This document shows, one piece after another, positions 27,401 through 35,304 of a stretch of 64,000 bases of DNA. The stretch covers positions 62,001-126,000 of the forward strand of contig PBUB01000004.1 in the NCBI GenBank assembly GCA_002729885.1, read 5' to 3'. Under the pieces are notes generated by a model. That model saw only the letters and a program-made list of their open reading frames with translations, did not search any database and was not told the origin of the DNA. The position numbers and the translations under genes are program-made. The number at the start of each line of letters is the position of its first letter. The stretch's first letter is position 1. Source of the stretch: Spirochaetaceae bacterium (GTDB lineage Bacteria; Spirochaetota; Leptospiria; Leptospirales; Leptonemataceae).

Positions 27401-28999
27401 TCAGGCAGTGGCGCGAATGGGAGATTCAAATAGCTCCACTTCCGGTTTCTCTCGTTTAAAACTCTGCATTCTGAATTCGCTCTTGAACAGAACGACAGGA
27501 TTGTTCTTTTCATCGTATACCACAAGATCGTAACCACTGAACTTACCCTTATCTTCTGGCTTGATCCATCGTGAGCATTCGTAGCCCACGTTTTCCAGTC
27601 TGCAAGGAACTCCATATTCATCTTCCATTCGATGACGAATCACCTCAAACTGAAGCTGACCTACGGCACCGATAATGGCGGATCCATCACCTGTGGTAAA
27701 CACCTGAACCACTCCTTCTTCCGGTAACTCCTGAAGCCCTTTACGAAATTGCTTGAGCTTGGTAGTGTCTGCGGGTACCAGTCTTGCGAAGAGTTCCGGT
27801 GCGAAACGCGGCAGTGGATGGAACTGTGGTTCCTGACCTGTGTAGAGCACATCTCCTAATTTATACAATCCCGGGTTAATCAACCCAATGATATCTCCTG
27901 GATAAGCATTGTCGATGGTGGACCGTTCCTGGCCAAAGAATGCTACAGGACTGGAAAGCCTGGCCGTTTTCTTCTGTCCGGAAATGTTTACCGTCATACC
28001 TCGTTCAAAGGTGCCGGAGGTGATTCGAACGAAGGCTACACGGTCCCTGTGCGCCCGGTTCATGTTGGCCTGTAATTTGAATACAAAGGCAGAGAAATTA
28101 GGATCATCCGGCTTGAGCACATCGCCGGTTTCCAGCGGAACATCGGCGGGTCTGGGAGCGATTTCCAGGAATCTTTGCAGAAATAGCTCCACTCCAAAAT
28201 TATTCAGTGCGGACCCAAAGAATACAGGCGTCATATTACCTTTCAGAAATTCCGCTTCATCGAATTCCGGCAGCGCCTCCGAAGAAAGCTCCACGCCTTC
28301 TCGAAATGTCTCGTAGAGCTCTTCGTCCATCAAAGCTTTCAGTTCCGGATCATCCAGGCCCCCTGTGGCTGTGGGTGCAGGGAAGGCCCCACCAGTGGTT
28401 TTTTCATATCGAAAGACCTGCTTTGAACGAAGATCATACACTCCCTTGAAATCCGGTCCCGAACCGATGGGCCAGAACAGTGGCACCGCCGTAATACCAA
28501 GAACCTTTTCCACTTCATCCAGAAGAGAGAAGGGGTCTCTTGCAAAGTGGTCCATTTTATTGATAAATGTTACAATAGGGATGTTTCTCTGCCGGCAGAC
28601 ATGAAACAATTTGATAGTCTGCGGCTCCACACCTCTGGCCCCGTCCAGAAGCATGATGGCGCTGTCCACGGCCATCAAAGTGCGATATGTATCTTCAGAG
28701 AAATCTTCATGCCCTGGAGTATCCAGTAGATTCAGGATGTGATCCTCATAGAGAAACTGAAGTGCTGCGGTGGACACCGAGATGCCCCGTTCCTGCTCCA
28801 TGGTCATCCAATCCGATTTGGTCTTTTTTCGGTCCTTTTTGGCTCGAACGTGGCCCGCCAGCTGAATGGCACCTCCGTAGAGCAGCAATTTCTCTGTCAG
28901 CGTAGTCTTACCGGCATCCGGGTGGGCGATAATGGCAAAGGCCCGTCTTCTTTCTATTTCCTTCTGAAGATCCACGGGGTCAGGATTCTCCAATAGCAT
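27401..28999 (-). CDS. prfC: Peptide chain release factor 3 (GTPase)
   Basis: RF3 is the translational GTPase that removes RF1/RF2 from the ribosome after peptide release. The 532-residue protein has the G1 loop AHPDAGKTTLTEKLL near 22, the RF3-specific KKDRKKTKSDWMTMEQERGISVS near 55-78, DTPGHEDFSEDTYRTL near 96 and NKMD near 150. The C-terminal domains, with QLQFEVIRHRMEDEYGV near 455, also match RF3 rather than EF-G. Length equals E. coli RF3. yqgE follows downstream; the start faces the DUF1554 region. Confidence 0.97.
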   Translation of the reverse strand: MLLENPDPVDLQKEIERRRAFAIIAHPDAGKTTLTEKLLLYGGAIQLAGHVRAKKDRKKTKSDWMTMEQERGISVSTAALQFLYEDHILNLLDTPGHEDFSEDTYRTLMAVDSAIMLLDGARGVEPQTIKLFHVCRQRNIPIVTFINKMDHFARDPFSLLDEVEKVLGITAVPLFWPIGSGPDFKGVYDLRSKQVFRYEKTTGGAFPAPTATGGLDDPELKALMDEELYETFREGVELSSEALPEFDEAEFLKGNMTPVFFGSALNNFGVELFLQRFLEIAPRPADVPLETGDVLKPDDPNFSAFVFKLQANMNRAHRDRVAFVRITSGTFERGMTVNISGQKKTARLSSPVAFFGQERSTIDNAYPGDIIGLINPGLYKLGDVLYTGQEPQFHPLPRFAPELFARLVPADTTKLKQFRKGLQELPEEGVVQVFTTGDGSAIIGAVGQLQFEVIRHRMEDEYGVPCRLENVGYECSRWIKPEDKGKFSGYDLVVYDEKNNPVVLFKSEFRMQSFKREKPEVELFESPIRATA

Positions 29000-29118
29000 T
29001 ATGGATCAAATGAATTCCGACAGGTCTAGATACCGGATCTTGCCGGGTTTCCGGGGCGGGCCTAAGTTTCGCATCCTGCAGCGAAAGCGATGATAATTCC
29101 CTTCTGCTGGCAGCTTTC

Positions 29119-29637
29119 TTGCTCCATCAATCCGGTTGTAGCACATGCAAAATGTTTGTAACCAGTTCCAATGCAACCCTGACCGGCGGAATCTCCGCAT
29201 TGGATTCTCAATGTAGTTCGGACTCAAATAAACCTTCCGGAGGAGGCACCTACAAGGCCATGGTGGCCGACGGCACCAATCGAATTGCCTGTACCACCGC
29301 CAATTGTAGCGGAGGAACAGGCGAGCATACGGATTGGGTACTCAAGCCCAGCAAAACCTACCAGAGATCCGATGGAACAACCATTGGGACAACCACGGCA
29401 AACGGGGTATTTTCCTTTCCTTTGACCGCAGCAATTTCCACCACTGTTGTGGGCACAAATTCCACCGTGACAGGCTTAAACAATGACTGGACCAGCAGCG
29501 CAAACGACTGCAGCAATTTTTCAAGTGCCGGAGCCAATACTTCCAATGGACTCCACGATTCAACGAGCAACAATCTGCTAACCGTGGGATCTTCCGGATG
29601 CGGAAATACTATGAAAATTATCTGCGTAGAGCAATAG
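29119..29637 (+). CDS. DUF1554 protein lacking a recognisable signal peptide
   Basis: The protein has the DUF1554 pattern typical of Leptospira: CKMFVTSSNATLTGGISALDSQC at the start, YKAMVADGTNRIAC near 45, DWVLKPSKTYQRSDGTTIGTT near 72 and GCGNTMKIICVEQ at the end. Several family members are surface lipoproteins with a lectin-like fold. TTG 29119 is only the first conventional start; the open frame continues upstream to 29014 and encodes LSFASCSESDDNSLLLAAF, which looks like a lipobox and mature N-terminus, yet no ATG/GTG/TTG and no hydrophobic signal core occur before it. The 5' end therefore seems lost or replaced next to prfC, and the gene may be a remnant. Confidence 0.6.
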   Translation: MLHQSGCSTCKMFVTSSNATLTGGISALDSQCSSDSNKPSGGGTYKAMVADGTNRIACTTANCSGGTGEHTDWVLKPSKTYQRSDGTTIGTTTANGVFSFPLTAAISTTVVGTNSTVTGLNNDWTSSANDCSNFSSAGANTSNGLHDSTSNNLLTVGSSGCGNTMKIICVEQ

Positions 29638-29752
29638 CCCGGCTGAATCCGCTTTCGGAGAATTCGCGCAAAGCCCCAACAGGAGTATAACGCTAATTGC
29701 GCGGATTCGCGGGGGACCCGGCGGATTCGATTCCCCTGGACGAATACAGACA

Positions 29753-30475
29753 ATGTCCGATACTGTCTCTATGAAGGAATGGAGACCGGATCGGCAGTTT
29801 AAGAAGGCGGATTTCCCTGTAAAAAAGAAGGGGGATGAGAAAGATCGCACGGCCCGGCAATCCGACTCCCATAGTTCACCTCCGGGCCGGTCCAGACCTG
29901 GAACGGAGCAGCCCTCTGAACCAAAGAAGGCCGAAAACCAGCAGCCATTGAAAGGATGGTCCGTTCCCAAACTGGGCGGTGGCCATGTCATCGCAGGAGG
30001 AAGCTCGAAAAGCAAACCGGGTTCCGTTGAGCCAGCTGACTCCCCGGACTCAGCTGGCACGCTTCGACTAAGTGGTGAGGCTACCAGTTCTTCTTTGAAT
30101 TCCGATTCAGCGGGCTCCGCCGCTACAACTCCAGCCAGTGGAAACCGGGAAGCGGAACAGAAGAAAGATATGACCCGGGTGTACCTTTCTCAGCTCGTGG
30201 GTCAGGATCCCAGAGCTGCCACAGACATTTTGCGGAGCTGGTACTGGGAAAAGCCAGGGCGGGAGAGTCCGGTGAAGTACATTCCTCCCAAAAACCGCAT
30301 TCATTTAATTCTTAGATCCCTGTCCAAAGAAGCGCTTCTGGCTCTTTATGAAATGATGACTCCTGTAGAGAGAAGGCAAATGGAGGAAATTCGCAAAGAG
30401 CCAATGCATGTAAACGATCGGGAAATTCTAAAGCTCAGGCAGTACTTCATGGCGCGAATGACCGGACAGATCTAG
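29753..30475 (+). CDS. Low-complexity protein with FliF-C-like C-terminal motif
   Basis: A 240-residue protein. Residues 1-145 are highly polar (Lys, Ser, Pro, Gly, Gln) and probably disordered. The last 95 residues are ordered: LVGQDPRAATDILRSWYWEK resembles the conserved C-terminal helix of flagellar MS-ring protein FliF that docks on FliG, and the following IHLILRSLSKEALLALYEMM with TPVERRQMEEI resembles FliG-N/MgtE-N helices. There is no membrane segment. Function is unknown; a flagellar switch link is an inference from this motif. The ATG at 29753 is used; ATG 29771 is an alternative. It converges on the ArsA-type gene 45 bp away. Confidence 0.65.
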   Translation: MSDTVSMKEWRPDRQFKKADFPVKKKGDEKDRTARQSDSHSSPPGRSRPGTEQPSEPKKAENQQPLKGWSVPKLGGGHVIAGGSSKSKPGSVEPADSPDSAGTLRLSGEATSSSLNSDSAGSAATTPASGNREAEQKKDMTRVYLSQLVGQDPRAATDILRSWYWEKPGRESPVKYIPPKNRIHLILRSLSKEALLALYEMMTPVERRQMEEIRKEPMHVNDREILKLRQYFMARMTGQI

Positions 30476-30520
30476 TAATCGAGTTTTTTCCTGGGCCGGG
30501 CTGGCCCTGGTCTGGCCTTC

Positions 30521-31711
30521 CTAACCCGCAGCCTGACGAGTATCCAGCTGATCGTAAAGTGCTTCGCCCAGATCCTTTAAGTCCTGAATCCGTAGCTCGG
30601 TTTTGTTTTCCAGATTGGACATTACAGGAAGCGTATAAACGTTTTTGAATTCCCGTGTATTTGCGATACTTCTTTGAATCTGCTGTTGCTTTTCAATCAT
30701 GCTGAGCACAAATTGCTGGAGCAGTCTTTCTTCGCTGGAGCCTGGTTCTACTGCTTCCAGGGAATTCTTTTGAGTTAACATTGCATAGGAAAGGGCGCGA
30801 TTAAGTAATAGTGCATCTGGCTGTATGGACTGCTCGCTCATGAGCCTGGACAACTCTCTCGAAACGCTGATAGCATCATCCCGAAGTGCTGCCACCGTAT
30901 AGATTTCCGTGGCAGGATCGGAAAGCCAGATTCTGGCCTGCTGGAGCCGACCCACCATGCGAAAAAACATTTTATCCAGAAGAAGTAGCATTTCTCCCAG
31001 GGATAGAATTAGATTCTCTCCGCCCACCTTTCCCAGAGCTTGAAGGATTCCCCGGGCACCGCCGCGCACCATTTTTTGAAACCAGTTGGCATCGTCGCCG
31101 CTCCCGGCAAACCATTGAAGCCACTCTAGAATCTTACTGTCCAGAAAGGCAAGCAGCCGTTCTGGTCGAATCACAAAGTCCACTGCATGAATACCGGGTG
31201 CAGTATCGATGATCAAATAGTCGGTTTCTGGATATTGCTCCAGCCATTCTGCCATGCGAACGGGCGCCAGGGTTTCTGTTGCAGATGCGATTTTCTCGGT
31301 AACGGTGCGAAACAAAGGATGAGCAAACAATCGCTCTTCATGATCACCTTCCAGACCTTCGGCGCGAATCCATCTTCTCAAGCTGCTGGAAAGGTCCAGC
31401 ATGCAGCCTCGTAGATGTCCATCCCCGGCCTCATGGATGATGCTTCCTTCTTCGGTGATTCCGCTGCCGCCAAAGGCGGACTGCAGTCGTTTCGCAGGAT
31501 CAATGCTGATCAGACCCACCTTATAGCCTTTCTCCGCAAGATACGCTGCGTAGGAAGCGCTGAGAGTAGTCTTTCCCACGCCTCCTGCCCCCAGAAAAAC
31601 CACCAGCCTGGGCTTTCTTTCTTTTGTGCCCGCATCGGAATGGCCTCGAGAATCCTTCGCTTCATCCATCGGAACTTTTACTGTTTCATTCGGATCGTTC
31701 ATTTCAGGCAT
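30521..31711 (-). CDS. Get3/ArsA-type ATPase, subunit with intact Walker lysine
   Basis: A 396-residue member of the ArsA/Get3 deviant-Walker-A ATPases. Residues 1-30 are polar; the P-loop near residues 40-48 reads GAGGVGKTT. The catalytic Walker lysine is present, but the signature lysine that precedes GGVGK in this class (GKGGVGKT) is Ala. Switch regions are visible as LISIDPAKRLQSAFG near 68 and YLIIDTAPGIHAVDF near 166 (D-TAPG). Such proteins act as dimers handling membrane-protein or anion cargo; no ArsB is nearby, so arsenite export is unlikely. It starts three bases after the stop of the partner ATPase. Confidence 0.88.
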   Translation of the reverse strand: MPEMNDPNETVKVPMDEAKDSRGHSDAGTKERKPRLVVFLGAGGVGKTTLSASYAAYLAEKGYKVGLISIDPAKRLQSAFGGSGITEEGSIIHEAGDGHLRGCMLDLSSSLRRWIRAEGLEGDHEERLFAHPLFRTVTEKIASATETLAPVRMAEWLEQYPETDYLIIDTAPGIHAVDFVIRPERLLAFLDSKILEWLQWFAGSGDDANWFQKMVRGGARGILQALGKVGGENLILSLGEMLLLLDKMFFRMVGRLQQARIWLSDPATEIYTVAALRDDAISVSRELSRLMSEQSIQPDALLLNRALSYAMLTQKNSLEAVEPGSSEERLLQQFVLSMIEKQQQIQRSIANTREFKNVYTLPVMSNLENKTELRIQDLKDLGEALYDQLDTRQAAG

Positions 31712-31714
31712 ATA

Positions 31715-32689
31715 TTATCTCCTGGCCTCGGATACTTGATGAATCAAATCGTAAAAGGCCGGAGAGTTACAGACCTGACGAATAATCAATGCAGGCTCAA
31801 GAGCAGGGTTTTCGATCATAAAGTCCGGAACGGATATTAGCGGAACCTGGCTTTCCTTCTCCAATCTCTGCTCCATTTCAAATCTTCTGCGAAGATCTGC
31901 CTGCAGGGCTCTGAGTTCTGCCTTTAAATCCTGGGATTGCACCGCCGGATACAGGAACTCTGCTGTGGCAGGCTCACGAATGTCCAGACCAGGTAATCGG
32001 GCACTTCGATTCACAATAAGGGCCACAGGAAGATGTCCTGGCTCTTCGCTGTACCTGGGCAGGGCTTCCAGGGTTTCCTCTACTGGCAGTTCTTCGGGAA
32101 GAGATACCGTAATAATGGCGGTTTTTTGCGGATCGGCCAGAAGGGCGCTTACTCTGCGAGTTTCATCCACCAGTGGGCCGGTGATTTCAAAGGCACTGAT
32201 GGTTCTGGCAATGCCAAACAGCGCCGATCCATGTCCGGTGGCGGGAGCATCCACAATAATTCGATCGAACTTGAGGTTGGCTTCTTCCTCTGCCAGCTCA
32301 CAGAGCCAGAATAGTCGACCAACAAAGAATAGTTCTTCCAGCCCTGGAGCAGACTGGAGTAATTTCTGTACCTGTTTGTTCTGCAGAACCAGGTTATACA
32401 GAAGCTTCATGTTCAGATGATCCACGAAGTATTCCTTCATTGCCTCCGACGGATCAAAGTTCATTACGCTCAAATTCTTTTGAATCTCTACATGTTTATG
32501 GCCGCAGGGCTCTCTGTTCCAGAGAGGCGAAATGAAATCTCGAAAGGACCATTGAACAATCAGTGTATTTTCACCGGCCTCGGCAAAGCCCAGGCCCAGT
32601 GAGGATGCAACGGTGGTGCGCCCGACGCCGCCTTTACCTGTGACAAAGATTAATTTTTGCTTTAACGATGGGGGCTGATTTTCCGTCAA
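31715..32689 (-). CDS. Get3/ArsA-type ATPase, subunit with Walker Lys-to-Arg change
   Basis: A 324-residue ArsA/Get3-like protein. Its P-loop near residue 17 reads GKGGVGRTT: the signature lysine of the class is kept but the Walker lysine is Arg (codon CGC, read directly). The switch II equivalent is IIVDAPATGHGSALF near 150. The gene overlaps the stop of the 778-residue fusion gene by four bases and is followed after three bases by the second ATPase, so all three are one translational unit. With its partner it resembles paired Get3-like proteins described in actinobacteria. A heterodimer with one functional nucleotide site is inferred. Confidence 0.86.
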   Translation of the reverse strand: MTENQPPSLKQKLIFVTGKGGVGRTTVASSLGLGFAEAGENTLIVQWSFRDFISPLWNREPCGHKHVEIQKNLSVMNFDPSEAMKEYFVDHLNMKLLYNLVLQNKQVQKLLQSAPGLEELFFVGRLFWLCELAEEEANLKFDRIIVDAPATGHGSALFGIARTISAFEITGPLVDETRRVSALLADPQKTAIITVSLPEELPVEETLEALPRYSEEPGHLPVALIVNRSARLPGLDIREPATAEFLYPAVQSQDLKAELRALQADLRRRFEMEQRLEKESQVPLISVPDFMIENPALEPALIIRQVCNSPAFYDLIHQVSEARR

Positions 32690-35022
32690 ACGCCTGCCTC
32701 CGGCTTATTCCTGATAGATGCTTCCTGTTGTTTAAGAAAATCCATCTGTTCTGAGGTTTCAATGGCGCGTTCGGACCGCGCCTGTCGCACTGTTTCTACC
32801 GCTGTCTGCAGGTCCAGGCCCTTTTGCATCAAATAGGCCGCAGCCATGAGTCCGGATCGGCCCAGGCCGCCCACGCAATGGATCAGTACCGCTTTTCCAT
32901 CCAGTCGCTGCCGATCCATCCAATCCAGAGCTTCTTCAAAGCCATGCTGTCCCGGGGCATGCTGGTCCAGAATAGGAAAAGAGAGGGTGCTCAATCCACG
33001 TCTCTGATAGGCCGGAATTAGATCGCTTACTCCGTAGTACTCCAGCTCATCCGGAGTTACAAGACACATGACCGCACCAATGTTTTCTGCCTGGAGAGTA
33101 TCCAGGTCCTTATCCAGATCTCGCATCCTATCCCTGCGACCTGGCAGTATAGTAACGTAGATGGACGATTCCCCCGGCACCGGTATGGCATCCAGTCGAA
33201 GCCTCTGGGTGCTTTGAATACTGGAAACAATCTTCTCTGTGAGCAGTCCGCTGGCATAAAGAGCCCACTTTTTCTGCCATAGATTGCATTCGTCGAAGGA
33301 TAACGTATGCACAGCGTAGCGAAGAAAGGCTACATGGAACTGATAGGGATCCCGGTCCGAGTCTATCAAAGAGCGATAATGATTTCTGAGAAGACACAGG
33401 CTCTTCCAGGCCTTCTGGAACTGTGGGAAGCGAAATCTACTGGCCAGTGCCGGGTCCGGACTGATTCCCAGGTCTGGATGATTGATCTGCATTTCACTTA
33501 GAAGCAGGGCATCCTGGAGCTCTTCTTCGGACTCCACCGATGTCATAATGAATAGTAGATCGTTCTCTAGCTTGATTAAATCTCGCAGTATATGACCGCG
33601 ATGGGTATGAAAGAAATCGATGAGCCAGACATTATCTCTGCTATCTAGAATAATGTTTCTTCCGTTCAGATCTCCATGAATATAGGCCTGGGCGCGAGAG
33701 GCAGGATTTTCTGCCAGATGATGCAGATCTTTTTCGTAGAATGTGGCGGGATTCTTCACCGTCTTTCCTGCCATAGTTATGGTATCTCCCACAGCGTCTG
33801 GCAGAATGTTTAGAACCCTCTTTCGCACTCCCTCTGCGTAACGGCTGGAGAAATCATAGTATTCCAGAAGATTCAAGGTCTCCGGTTCTCCGGCGGAATA
33901 CAATCTACCCAGCTGTTTGGCAAATACCGTCTCCAGGACTTCCTCCAGTAGCGCAGGCGGCTGTGCTGGCTCCGACTGTGCGTAGAAATCCTGGAAGGTT
34001 CGAACATTCCCTTCCAGCATGGAAGCGTAACGATACAGGATAGCCCCTCGATCTTCCAGTTCGCAGGAATCCACAATGGCAGGAGCACTGTTTCCCAGCA
34101 CCTCCTGGATTCTTTCAAAGCTGGAGCGTTCCCGGGCAATCATATCTCGTGGGCCAATCTTGGCTACCAGAGGAACCTGACTGTGTCCCATATGATCGGT
34201 GGCTCTGGCTCCCAGAACCAGGTTGCCGGAGTAGCCCCCGTCCAGAATAGATAGCGCAACCTCTTTGCTGTTGCGAAAGAGGTAGAGTAGCAGTCGTTTA
34301 TCTGTATCACTGGCATTGAATGTTCCTTTCCAGTGCAATCTGGAATCATCCAGTCTTGCATGCTCGGCCGGGATCAAATCCGGCGTTTTTCCGGTTAGGA
34401 ACTCTGCGAAGGATGCAGGAGAAGAAATGATTTCCAGCCCCAGCACATTTCGAATTTGATCCAGGGCATAGAAATGCATGGATCTGGAAGAGCTGGCGCA
34501 CAGAGCGCTACATACAGCTATTTGAAATTCCGGATACCTTGTTGCAAGTTCATAGGCCAGAAAATATACCTTGGCTTCAGTCCACACTCCCATGATTCCG
34601 ATTCGAATCTTCTGGTCCCGGTAAGGTTCCAGGATTTCTGCGATGGAAGTATCATTAAAGTCATTCAGTCCTGTGGCGCTGAGGATATGATGGGTGCGTC
34701 CTTTCTTGATTCTATCCTGGAAAACGAATTCAGCTCCTGGAGTATTCTGGACGCAATGGCTGCCGAATTGCTTCAGATGTCCGGCCTGGGCCGGATCCTC
34801 GGGATTATGCCAGTCTCGAATATGAATGATTTCCAGATCATCGGCACTGAACTGGTAGGCCCAGTCAATCATCAGCCGAACCGGGTCGTCCTCCAGCTGG
34901 CCCATGAGCAGCCTCCTGGATTCTTCGTAGCCTACATGCAACTGGTTGGGTAATGGATCGAATCGCTCCAGAGGTTGTACAAAATCATTCTGAAGACATT
35001 GAGTGATTAGAATACCTTTCAA
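32686..35022 (-). CDS. Fusion: isochorismatase-like + APH-like kinase + dual-specificity phosphatase
   Basis: A 778-residue soluble protein with three parts. Residues 1-215 resemble cysteine hydrolases of the isochorismatase family, but the usual Asp of DxQNDF is Cys (CLQNDF) and the catalytic-Cys position is not conserved (GVWTEAKV), so it looks inactive. Residues 230-610 resemble an aminoglycoside-phosphotransferase/protein-kinase fold: glycine loop LDGGYSGNLVL, lysine in VPLVAKIG, catalytic loop HGDLNGRNIILD at about 447 and metal site WLIDFFHTH. Residues 620-770 are a CDKN3-like dual-specificity phosphatase: ILPGRRDRMRDLDKDL and the CX5R loop HCVGGLGRSG at about 714. It is coupled by overlap to the two ArsA-type ATPases. 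Its target is unknown. Confidence 0.85.
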   Translation of the reverse strand: MKGILITQCLQNDFVQPLERFDPLPNQLHVGYEESRRLLMGQLEDDPVRLMIDWAYQFSADDLEIIHIRDWHNPEDPAQAGHLKQFGSHCVQNTPGAEFVFQDRIKKGRTHHILSATGLNDFNDTSIAEILEPYRDQKIRIGIMGVWTEAKVYFLAYELATRYPEFQIAVCSALCASSSRSMHFYALDQIRNVLGLEIISSPASFAEFLTGKTPDLIPAEHARLDDSRLHWKGTFNASDTDKRLLLYLFRNSKEVALSILDGGYSGNLVLGARATDHMGHSQVPLVAKIGPRDMIARERSSFERIQEVLGNSAPAIVDSCELEDRGAILYRYASMLEGNVRTFQDFYAQSEPAQPPALLEEVLETVFAKQLGRLYSAGEPETLNLLEYYDFSSRYAEGVRKRVLNILPDAVGDTITMAGKTVKNPATFYEKDLHHLAENPASRAQAYIHGDLNGRNIILDSRDNVWLIDFFHTHRGHILRDLIKLENDLLFIMTSVESEEELQDALLLSEMQINHPDLGISPDPALASRFRFPQFQKAWKSLCLLRNHYRSLIDSDRDPYQFHVAFLRYAVHTLSFDECNLWQKKWALYASGLLTEKIVSSIQSTQRLRLDAIPVPGESSIYVTILPGRRDRMRDLDKDLDTLQAENIGAVMCLVTPDELEYYGVSDLIPAYQRRGLSTLSFPILDQHAPGQHGFEEALDWMDRQRLDGKAVLIHCVGGLGRSGLMAAAYLMQKGLDLQTAVETVRQARSERAIETSEQMDFLKQQEASIRNKPEAGV

Positions 35023-35304
35023 CCTATTCCTCCTGGTGCATTCAGATAAGATTCCAGCTAAGCTGGCTGGCCCACCATTTCAGGGATGGGACAGAAGCGT
35101 CCTGTCTGGAATGGGACGAATAGAAATTTGCAGTCCCGGCATTTCTTCAAGCAAACGGCTCAGCATAATCACCTGGAAGATGCACCCGGCAATGGCACCG
35201 GGAAGGCTTCTAATGATGCGCGAGCCCTTTAAGTCTGCGAAGGGGGCGAGGCGTGGAAATGCACAATCCGTCAAATCCGGTATTGAACGCGACCATCACT
35301 GAAA
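35023..35304. other. Gap inside the minus-strand block
   Basis: This 282-bp spacer separates the AAA+ gene from the fusion gene and is long for this compact block. A minus-strand TTG-initiated 64-codon frame (35080-35274) and a plus-strand 99-codon frame are open, but neither has a convincing ribosome site or recognisable protein pattern. AGGAGGAATAGG lies just before the fusion gene start on the minus strand, so the region probably contains the promoter and leader of the fusion-ATPase operon. Confidence 0.3.

Noticed and set aside
30491..30510. GGGCC/GGCCC hairpin between convergent genes
   Set aside because: Five-base stem and no T-run after it on either strand; too weak to call a terminator.
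30521..32689. Arsenite efflux system
   Set aside because: ArsA-type ATPases are present but there is no arsB, arsR, arsC or arsD nearby, and the P-loops are altered.
35080..35274. Minus-strand 64-codon frame in the gap before the fusion gene
   Set aside because: TTG start without a ribosome site and no recognisable protein pattern; treated as leader DNA.
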